This document shows positions 6,689 through 15,100 of a stretch of 64,000 nt of DNA, piece by piece. The position numbers were made by a program, and so were the translations under genes. Location of the stretch: positions 62,001-126,000 of the forward strand of contig JBBDYG010000019.1 of NCBI GenBank assembly GCA_040901765.1, read 5' to 3'. The notes beneath the pieces are model-generated. The model searched no databases, was not told where the DNA came from, and saw only the letters and a list, made by a program, of their open reading frames with translations. Positions within the stretch are counted from its first letter, which is position 1. Each line of letters opens with the position of its first letter. The DNA is from JBBDYG01 sp040901765. Lineage in GTDB: Bacteria > Planctomycetota > Planctomycetia > Pirellulales > Lacipirellulaceae.

Positions 6689-9598
6689 ATGCTTCGTACC
6701 ACCTTTTTTACTATCGCAATTCTCTTCCTTGCAAGCAATTCGCCGGCTACGGCTGGGAGCTTCTTTTACGCGGGTGATTCGGGGGGCAGCGATAACTTTT
6801 CTTGGCACGACCCCGACATGTGGGATTCACCTGATGAACCATCAGAGTTTCCCAGCGTCGGCGACATCGTCAGCCTCGGCAATCCTGCGAACATAGGATC
6901 TGCAAGACAGGCACTCGACCTTCGCGCCAATGTTCAAATCGAAACTCTCTGGGTAGACCAGGGAATTATGCGTCCAACGGTCATGGAGATTAGCCCCGGC
7001 GTAAGCTTCAGCGCCAGCTTAATTGGAGCAGTAGGCAGATCTTCATTAACGGCCTACGGACAAAGTACGCTCGGACCACAAGGAAGCTTGACCGTTGACT
7101 CGCTTTCGGCCGGGGGCTTGTCCATATTTGTCGTCGGAACCAACTCTGGTCTCATTAGTAGCGCTGGTCGAGAAATTCGTGCTTTGGAGCATGTAACTGC
7201 GAATGTCATCGAAGCAAGGCAATCATCTGTTTATATCCAAGCAGCTACCATTGATGCGGGAACCATTTCGGCGTCTGAAGCCCGCGTCCTGCTAAGCATC
7301 GATACGAGCAACTCAGAAAGAATCTTCGACACAGATATCACCGCAGGGCGCGGTCAAGGCGTGCGACTGACAGCCGGCGACATTGTTGCCGAAAGCGGCT
7401 CGACGGTTACCTTAAGCAGCTCGGGGTTTAATAGTTCTAGTGCCCGCGTGAGCTCTGGCGACATTTCGGCCTCGAACAACTCTTCCATTGGAGTCGATGG
7501 GGACTTTGGTAATGTTGTCCTTCATTCGTCCTCGGCAGTGCTGGGTGGCTCGTCAACGCCCAATGCCGATCCAACGGCCCCTCCCAAATCGCTCAAGATG
7601 TTCGGCGATTCCTTCGCACAGGTATTGGTAGGACATATTCCGGTGATCGAGATGGAGGGCAGTAGCGAGCTAAGCGGCATCCATTCGACAGACTTTATTC
7701 GAGCAGAGGACTCGTCGATCATAGGCCTTTCAGGCTCGCGCATTCGTGCATTGGAAGTACACGATCGAACTTGGATTGAGGCTACGGGAGGTGACGCCAA
7801 CGAAATTGTCGAATCCTTAGTGTTGGGCGATCAAACGGCTCTTAATCTCCGATCTGGATTTGGCGCGTTTTCCAGCGGCACCGTCCCGGCCAAGATTACC
7901 ACGCCGCTATTGCGCCTCAAAGATAGGAGCCTACATATAGCCGAGTTGACCGGCGGGACGCTTTCTGGCCACGGATGGATCAAGGGGGATGTGGAGAACG
8001 GCGGATCCATCTTGCTCGGCCAGACACTTTTCCGTTCTGGCGGCCCGAACGACTTCTTTGGTCGCACCGGCCGGCCCGACTGGAAGGGCATCGTTCCCAT
8101 GGCCGACCCATTTGATGAATTGACGGCGAGCTTTTACGTCTCCGGCGACTTCGAGCAGTCCGATTCTGGCGCGCTCGACATGTTCCTCACCAAGTCAACC
8201 GAGCTAAGCGACTACGCTGACGAAGAGTTGACAACCGGCTTGCTGGTGAGTGGAACAGCATCCGTAAGGGGCACGATCAAGGCCAAGCTGCAAGACGGAT
8301 ATACGCCTGGCCACAATGACGCCTTCCGCGTTGTCGTCGCCGACAAAGTCATCAAGCATTCAGATGCATTGATCGTAGATTCGCCGATCTTAGCGCACAA
8401 CGGTTTGCCCCTAGTACCCGTTCATAGCGAGCGCACGCTGTCGCTTGTAGTGCCGCAGAAGGTGGTGCTTGCGTGGGGGCAAGGATTCTTTCACGGCTAC
8501 CAGCAAGTGGTGAATGAGCTTGGAGCGCTGATTGCGAAACCAGATCATACCAAAACACTTGAAGCAGCCGACGTCGACGCCGAGATGCAAGAGTCGATTC
8601 GCGCCGCGGTGGCAGAGCGATTCAAGTTATCCGGGATCGAAAGCGTTCTAATCGTCCATGGCGCTCCCGACCCTGAAGCAATCAACGTTCATATCGTTGC
8701 CAAAGGCGCCGAGACGTTTGAACTCGCCGGAGAGGCTGACAAAGTTGATCGTAAGAACCTCAACGCGCACAACAACGTTTGGGCCAAGTATCGGCCGCCG
8801 GACGAGGTCGGCGATGGGACCGTGGAGACCATCGCCCATGAGATAGGCCATGCGCTTGGACTGATGCATATCTTCGAGGAAGACGAAGATTCGATTATGG
8901 ACTACGTCCGTATTGCAGACGCCGAAGTCTTGTTCGCCGACGAAGTACGAAACGTGACTCTTCCGCCGGACTACGGCGGTCGGGTGACGGCCCTTACGCA
9001 CAACCCGAAGTTCCACTTGCGGCACTACGTCGACAAGGTGGCGGCCGAAGAGTTGATCGAGGCGGGAATTCATCCCGGCACCTGGGATGAAGACGTGCTC
9101 ACACAGGAGGAGTACGACCTAAAAATCAAAACGACGATTCATTCGGACATCGATCTCTACGAGGTGAACCTATTCACCGACGAAATGCGGGAATTCGGCG
9201 GCGACATCGTGATGTCGGACATCCTCGCCTCGTTCGATCACATCAAGGTCTCCGACCTCGCAAACCTTCTGTTCACGGTCGACGTGGGCAGCACATTCAG
9301 TTTGATCGCTGCTTCGACCGCCGGAGGCCCGTTCGATGTTGGCTTAACGCACAACAATTCGTTCGGGCCAGGATCGTTGCGGCTAAGCCCCGACTTCGGC
9401 GACACGCGCGGCTTCCTCAACTGGCAAACGCCCGGAGGTGTGCAGACTCTTGCTGTGTTAGGGTTTGAATCTCAGGTGGTGCCAGAGCCGTCCACGGCGA
9501 TTCTAACCGCGATCGGCTTGCTGAGTGTGGCTACTGTCTTTGGGCGCTCGCCGTCGCGCCCGCGCTTGCGGCTTTCCGCTGCTTCTAGGTTCGCTTAA
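6689..9598 (+). CDS. PEP-CTERM protein with metzincin-like zinc site
   Basis: A 969-residue exported protein. Residues 1-22 are a signal peptide ending ATAG. Residues 25-600 are beta-rich, repeat-like sequence. The zinc motif HEIGHALGLMH (717-727) matches HExxHxxGxxH, and SIMDY just after supplies the Met-turn, so a metzincin metallopeptidase domain is likely active. The C-terminus has VPEPSTAILTAIG, a hydrophobic helix and an Arg-rich tail: a PEP-CTERM exosortase signal (PF07589). The start ATG 6689 has GGGGGAAC upstream. Its tail closely resembles that of the first module at 12142, and both genes have the 65-bp element upstream. The substrate is unknown; cleavage of neighbouring surface proteins is only a guess. 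Confidence 0.88.
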   Translation: MLRTTFFTIAILFLASNSPATAGSFFYAGDSGGSDNFSWHDPDMWDSPDEPSEFPSVGDIVSLGNPANIGSARQALDLRANVQIETLWVDQGIMRPTVMEISPGVSFSASLIGAVGRSSLTAYGQSTLGPQGSLTVDSLSAGGLSIFVVGTNSGLISSAGREIRALEHVTANVIEARQSSVYIQAATIDAGTISASEARVLLSIDTSNSERIFDTDITAGRGQGVRLTAGDIVAESGSTVTLSSSGFNSSSARVSSGDISASNNSSIGVDGDFGNVVLHSSSAVLGGSSTPNADPTAPPKSLKMFGDSFAQVLVGHIPVIEMEGSSELSGIHSTDFIRAEDSSIIGLSGSRIRALEVHDRTWIEATGGDANEIVESLVLGDQTALNLRSGFGAFSSGTVPAKITTPLLRLKDRSLHIAELTGGTLSGHGWIKGDVENGGSILLGQTLFRSGGPNDFFGRTGRPDWKGIVPMADPFDELTASFYVSGDFEQSDSGALDMFLTKSTELSDYADEELTTGLLVSGTASVRGTIKAKLQDGYTPGHNDAFRVVVADKVIKHSDALIVDSPILAHNGLPLVPVHSERTLSLVVPQKVVLAWGQGFFHGYQQVVNELGALIAKPDHTKTLEAADVDAEMQESIRAAVAERFKLSGIESVLIVHGAPDPEAINVHIVAKGAETFELAGEADKVDRKNLNAHNNVWAKYRPPDEVGDGTVETIAHEIGHALGLMHIFEEDEDSIMDYVRIADAEVLFADEVRNVTLPPDYGGRVTALTHNPKFHLRHYVDKVAAEELIEAGIHPGTWDEDVLTQEEYDLKIKTTIHSDIDLYEVNLFTDEMREFGGDIVMSDILASFDHIKVSDLANLLFTVDVGSTFSLIAASTAGGPFDVGLTHNNSFGPGSLRLSPDFGDTRGFLNWQTPGGVQTLAVLGFESQVVPEPSTAILTAIGLLSVATVFGRSPSRPRLRLSAASRFA

Positions 9599-9654
9599 AG
9601 TTTTCGCGAAATTCTGCGACGGATTCTTGCCGCGGTGTGCAGGAAGAGTTGTAG
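9592..9654 (+). repeat. 65-bp upstream element, copy B
   Basis: Second copy with the core TCTGCGACGGATTC. It overlaps the stop codon of the preceding gene (TAA 9596-9598) and lies 220 bases before the next ATG at 9874. It contains the 10-base palindrome TTTCGCGAAA, whose half-sites TTTC and GAAA are also kept in copy A. The stem after the core keeps pairing by a wobble pair (CTTGC/GCAGG). Confidence 0.75.
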
Positions 9655-9873
9655 GGACGCAGGAATCGTCCGCGACGGCTGAATGGTACTGACTCTACGA
9701 GTGTTCTCGCCGGCGATTCGATCTCGGAATGTTGCGATATGGATGCCAGAGCACTGGCAGAGCCAAACACGCATGCCGAGTTCAATGGGAATAAGTGCAA
9801 TTGATACAAATGGCATTTTTTTAGGGTTTTTCCAGAGACTTTCGCTTTCTCTCGTGCCTAGGAGTTCAAAACG

Positions 9874-11610
9874 ATGACAACAACGATGGGTCGCTTTACG
9901 TTGTTCAACTTACTTTTGGGAGTGTTCGTCTATTCTGCAAACACTGCGCATGCGCAGAGAACGGACTGGAACGCCCGAGAAGCGAGTCCATTCCGCGGCC
10001 GCGTGCAAACGCCCCGGGGCCGCGTCCAAACGCCGACCCAGAGTCACAACGACAGCGGCCCAAGTGCCCCGGAAATATTGGGTGGAGTTTTAAAGATCAC
10101 TGACGCGCTGATCCGCGAAGGCCAACGGCAACCGCAACCCAACATCAGCTCGCAGCCACGGCGGCCTCGGTACTACGAGCCACAACCCGAATATCGACCC
10201 TCCTTTCCACCGCCTGAACGGGTCGCTCCCGCACGGCCCAAGCCTCCGAAAAACGAAGTTGTATCGAAGAAGAAACCGCCGACAAATACCGTCAAGTTAG
10301 ACGGCCTTATCGCCCGCCGCGCCAGCGCCGAAACCGACGCGCGGCAGCTTGTGGAGAACGGGAAGTCGAAGAACTTGCTCGACGCGGCCGTCAGCGGCTA
10401 TGTCGGTAGCAGCAAAGATCAACAGCTTCAAGACGACTGGGCCATCGCGATCCAGCAAGGATTGACGACAGACGAAGTCGATCAGTTCTTAACCAAGCAC
10501 GGCGCCAGCGGTTCCAAAAAGCTACCGCTCGATATTCAAGAACAGTTAGAGCTACGGCAGAAGTTCGGAAGATATGGCGACGCTTTAAATAATGGAACTC
10601 TCACGGCCAACGGTAAGGATCAGGCCCTGCAGGAATTGCAGCAGTCCGTAGCCACACTGGGTGGCAAGCAAGGCTGGGATCCCAAGTTTTTGGATAACAT
10701 GAACTCCAACGTCACGCAGATGCAGAACTTCAACACAATGGGCAAGATCGCCGACGCCACTCAGGCTACCCCGAATCCCTTTCCGACGCTCGTTGAGGGC
10801 GCGACCCAGATCGGCATGCCCGTCATGTTCGTCAGCGAAATGACCGGCTTTCCCGTGATGCCCGTGCCGCCGTTGCCGGATACCGCCGCCTCAGCCGCCG
10901 CTGCATCGATCGTCATTCACAATCCGGCCGGGAACGGCCAGTCGGTGAGCTACCTACTCGATACGCATAAGTTTGATATGGCACCGGGATCGCAACAGCA
11001 GTTGGATCGAAGCTATCAGATTTCCTTTGACTCGGGCATCGGCGGCCAAAAGCGCTACAGGCTCGCCGACGGCGTTTACGAGTGGCGCGACGACCCCCGC
11101 AGCGGCTGGAACCTATACCGGGTGAAAGTTAACGTCGTCATCGACAATTCCCGCTACGACGGCGAATTTCGCTACCTCTTGAACAACGAGTCGAAAAGTG
11201 TTGCGCCGGGCGAGGTCGTCGAACATTCCAGCGAGAAGCCAATGCAACTCGCGTTCGATTCCGGGAAGGGAGGCGCCGAGATTCGCAAGACGCTGAAGAA
11301 CGGCCGATACATCGTGGGAATCGACCCGAACCGCGGCGTGCTCGATCTGTTCGACGCTGAAAAGGTTGACGCCGCTGAAGCCGAGCATCCGGCCTATCTC
11401 TCGTCGACGCTCGTAGCTGGCAACAACGCCACGCCGACGCAACGAGTCGAGGCGTTGCTGTCTCAACTGAAGCCGGTTGGCGGCCGCGCGCCGACCGACG
11501 CCGGTCCGGGGAACCGGATCGTTTCACCGGTCGGCGACGCCAAGAGTTCCGCGCAAAGCGTCGAAAGTTTGCTGAACTCGTTGAAGCAGGCAGGTCCAGC
11601 CGGCGGTTGA
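9874..11610 (+). CDS. Secreted Pro-rich protein with two tandem beta domains
   Basis: A 578-residue protein that I cannot assign to a named family. Residues 1-27 are a signal peptide ending AHA. Residues 35-145 are rich in Pro, Gln and Arg. Residues 145-300 are helical. The last third has two tandem copies of a beta domain of about 75 residues: IVIHNPAGNGQSVSYLL with FDSGIGGQKRYRLADG, then VVIDNSRYDGEFRYLL with FDSGKGGAEIRKTLKNG. The same domain ends the proteins at 16784 and 44223. No PEP-CTERM or anchor is present, so it is probably periplasmic or released. The 220-bp leader holds element copy B. A small lipoprotein gene follows 167 bp downstream. Confidence 0.8.
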   Translation: MTTTMGRFTLFNLLLGVFVYSANTAHAQRTDWNAREASPFRGRVQTPRGRVQTPTQSHNDSGPSAPEILGGVLKITDALIREGQRQPQPNISSQPRRPRYYEPQPEYRPSFPPPERVAPARPKPPKNEVVSKKKPPTNTVKLDGLIARRASAETDARQLVENGKSKNLLDAAVSGYVGSSKDQQLQDDWAIAIQQGLTTDEVDQFLTKHGASGSKKLPLDIQEQLELRQKFGRYGDALNNGTLTANGKDQALQELQQSVATLGGKQGWDPKFLDNMNSNVTQMQNFNTMGKIADATQATPNPFPTLVEGATQIGMPVMFVSEMTGFPVMPVPPLPDTAASAAAASIVIHNPAGNGQSVSYLLDTHKFDMAPGSQQQLDRSYQISFDSGIGGQKRYRLADGVYEWRDDPRSGWNLYRVKVNVVIDNSRYDGEFRYLLNNESKSVAPGEVVEHSSEKPMQLAFDSGKGGAEIRKTLKNGRYIVGIDPNRGVLDLFDAEKVDAAEAEHPAYLSSTLVAGNNATPTQRVEALLSQLKPVGGRAPTDAGPGNRIVSPVGDAKSSAQSVESLLNSLKQAGPAGG

Positions 11611-11777
11611 GAGTCACTCGGCTGAGTGTGCAGCCACAGCAGGCCTCCCATCACCATCGCTGTGGCCTTGGCCGTGATGATCCGCGCATTTCGAGACAGG
11701 CAGAGCTTCGTCACCGCTCCGCCGCAATGGCAGGCTTTGATCTGATTCCAATAGCATTCGACGCTCCTGGAGACATT

Positions 11778-11984
11778 ATGTGCAAATTTAACACTCTAGC
11801 CTTCGTTCTTCTATTGTTGCCTGCCGACGGCTGCGGTCCCAGTCAGGAGGATATTAATCGGACCAAACGGCTGAACGAGCTGCACCAACAGCAAGCAGAT
11901 AGCGCAACACTCGACTACTTGGAAAAGAACCCGGAGCCACAGGAAGCACAAGAGGCGAGTGATCCGATTGAGACACAGCAATAG
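11778..11984 (+). CDS. Small lipoprotein, copy 1
   Basis: A 68-residue product. MCKFNTLAFVLLLLPADGC is a lipoprotein-type signal; the lipobox ADGC is weaker than in copy 2. The mature part begins CGPSQEDINRTKRLNELHQQ and is charged and helical, ending PIETQQ. GGAG at 11769-11772 supports ATG 11778; a longer frame opening at 11607 is not convincing because its first 57 codons look non-coding. Copy 2 at 15739-15945 is close in both DNA and protein. Function is unknown. Such small lipoproteins often act in envelope assembly, but nothing here shows that. Confidence 0.75.
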   Translation: MCKFNTLAFVLLLLPADGCGPSQEDINRTKRLNELHQQQADSATLDYLEKNPEPQEAQEASDPIETQQ

Positions 11985-12030
11985 CGCTCGCCTTCCGCGG
12001 GCTCTTTTGCGACTTTTTTCCCTTTCTAAA

Positions 12031-12095
12031 GTCGGCTAAAGTTTTCGCGAAATTCTGCGACGGATTCCGGACGCGGTGTGCAGGACTTTGGATAG
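12031..12095 (+). repeat. 65-bp upstream element, copy C
   Basis: Third copy, with the same core TCTGCGACGGATTC and the palindrome TTTCGCGAAA. It ends 47 bases before ATG 12142. The downstream CCTGC/GCAGG stem of copy A is not kept here, so the conserved part is the 5' half and core. Confidence 0.75.
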
Positions 12096-12141
12096 GGCTG
12101 CCTTTTGTTCTGCGGCCAAATCTTCATGGGGAGCTTTAAAG

Positions 12142-15100
12142 ATGCGCATGTGGTTGCTGTTGATCGTTGTGTCGTTTTTATCCTCCGTGCTGCGGGGCCA
12201 GGAGACTCAGTTCCACTGGGATGCCAATGCCAAGTATGACCTTGATATCCCGGACCTCGACCTGGCCGACAAGATTCTGTCCGAACGCGGCCGAATTGGC
12301 GGAATCTTGCAGGACACGGAAGTGAAAGTTGTCGGCAACTGGGATGTCGAGGCAAGTGCAACGCTGAAAGGTGAAAACTTCAAGTTGAAAGCGGATGCCT
12401 ATGTGAAGGCAGACGGGTGGGCTTCAGTCGGTTTAAGCAATGCGAAGATCGACGCCAGCATGAACTGGAACGATCGTTATCGACTCTTCGGCGAAGGCGT
12501 GTTGCCATTCAACCAAACAATTACCAAGTGGAGGTTTCACGCAAACTTCGAAAATGGGGACGACGAGCGGCAACGGTTTTACTACTGGGACGTATACGGC
12601 AAGATCACGGTCAACGATCCTGCGGCAGCGGAATCGTTCGGAACCGTCATCGAATACTTTCGCACTAATCGAGAAGACGTCGACGGCATCGGCTCGCGCT
12701 CCGTCAGCGGTCTCGCGACGTTCACTTACAACCTGGATGACGTCCGCGGTTCGGATTACAAGCTAAACATCGGAATCCAAGCGCGAACCGAAGGAAGCTG
12801 GCTTCGAATTCTAGCCGGAAACACCTTTGAGCTTACGGCCATCGAATTCCCCGACGGCTCGACGCCGGAGGATCACGGCTTTCAGATTGTCTTCGATTCC
12901 GGCGCTCGTTCGCCGAACATCGGGGTGCCGGAGCCTTCTACCGCGGTTCTGACCGCGATCGGCGCGATTTGCGCTGCAGTGGTCTTTCGACGCTCGCGGC
13001 GTGGCGATCAACGCGCATTGCCCGCTCCCCGGCAGCCAACACATGCACGTATGTCGGGGATGATGCGAAGGCTGCTGCCCGCGATAGCGTTGTTATGTTT
13101 TTGCTCCAATGTGGCTGTTGCACTCAATCCGCTTGACTTTGCAGTGCTTGATGACGGCGGAGGCTTTACTACATCGAACTCAATTTCCCCTGCCAATATC
13201 GTCACAACACCGACGGGCGGCACACTGTCATTCATGGGCACTACGTATCAAGCGGTCATGGTCCCGCAAATCAGCGGCCCTGACATCGCCGTGTTTACGT
13301 TCTCGGACATTATTAATGCTCGCTTCACCGTATCCGGCTCGAACCCGATTGCGTTATTGTCGCATTTGAACATTGACATCGGAATCATCTCAAATGGATC
13401 GGCGGCCAGCGGATCGACTCCTGGGCTCGGCGGTGCTAGTGGTGGCGCTGGCGGCACGCCGACATCTGCGGGTCAAGGCCCGGGCGGAGGTGCCCCCGGC
13501 GGTGCGGCTCCGGCAACTCAGCTTGGGGGTGGTGGCGGAGGACATGCGGCCGCCGGGCAGCAAGGTGGGTCGAACCCGTGTTGCAGCGGCGGTGCTGCAG
13601 GCGTTGCTTACCCTTCGCTGCCGACTATTCTCCGCGGCGGCAGCGGCGGAGGCGGCAATGGCGGCGCGCTCGCTGGAGGCGGAGGCGGGGGCGCATTCGA
13701 AATCGGCGCTGTTAACAGCGTTCGAATGGGTGGCTTCGAAGTGAACGGCGGGGCTGGCGCCACGGCTGCCGGGATCAACGGCGGTGGTAGCGGAAGCGGA
13801 GGTTCGGTTTACGTTCATGGCCGTCAAGTCATCATGGATTTGCAACCATCGTTGTCTTCCATACCGTTTGGCTCCGCAAATTTCGAGGCGAATGGCGCCA
13901 GTCCAGGATCCGGACTCGGGGGTAGTTCTTCAGGTTCGGGCGGCCGAATCGTCATCGAAAACGTTACGTCGGTGGATGGACAGACCGGGGCCGCTGTCGG
14001 TGTGGAGATCGGAGTGCAATCGCGTATTCAAGCCGCATCCGGGCATGGCAACAACGGACAGATTCTACTTTCCCCGCTTCTATCGGTCGTCAAAAATCTC
14101 CACGTCGTTCTTGATGGCCAGCCGATTAATTTCAGTAGATATGGCGTAACTTCTTTCGACGTTCGCAAGGATCTGCAGATTGGTCAATTCCTGCTCAATT
14201 CGCCCGCGTCCGTGACTTTGGGCATCGACAACCCGCTGGAGGCGTCGGCCAAGGTGGCAATCGACGAGACCGGCGTATTCCAAACAAGGAATTTTCAGCA
14301 AACCATCGCTGATTTGACCGGCGAAGGCTTGCTGCAGCTCGATGCCGGCGGGCGAGTGACGATTGCTAGCGACGACACGTTGCATTTGGCGTTCGCCGGA
14401 CAGGTGATTGGCCCAGGAACACTGGCAAAATCGGGGCGTGGGACGGTCATCCGCGAAAGTAATCTCACGCTGGGCGGCAGCTTCATCAATTCCGCCGGCA
14501 CATTTGTGATCGACGGCGCCGCGCTCACTGCGCCGTCTGGCATCAGCAATGCAGCCGGCGCGGAAATGCGGATGGTCAGCATCGGTGCGTCCATTGTCGC
14601 GCCCACACTGACCAACGCGGGGCAAATCACCGGTTCGGGCACCATCGACGCTGCGCTGAACAACCAGGCTGGCGGTACCCTTCGCGTTCTGGAACTTGAA
14701 TCGCAACGCGTCATCGGCGGCCCCAGCACCAACAGCGGTACGATAAGCCTACTGGGAGGAACACTCGAATTCACCCATCCCCTAACCAATGCCGCCTCCA
14801 CGGGTCTGATCACCGGCCGAGGAACACTCCTTCTCGGCAACGCCGGGATGACCAACCAAGGTTTTCTTGCGTTCAGCGGGGGTACGACTGACATCGTCGG
14901 TGACGTCATTCATACAGGCGCCGGCCGACTTTCGACCGTCGGCGGAGCTGTAACGAGTTTCTTTGGCGACTTCACACATAACGCCAGTACACCGATCCTC
15001 ACTGGTGCTGGTTCCCGCACCGTTTTCCTCGGCACCCAAACCGGCGGGGGGAGTTTCGCCGGCGGGGGCACGGTCGAATACGCGGGCGCGCTGCTGCCCG

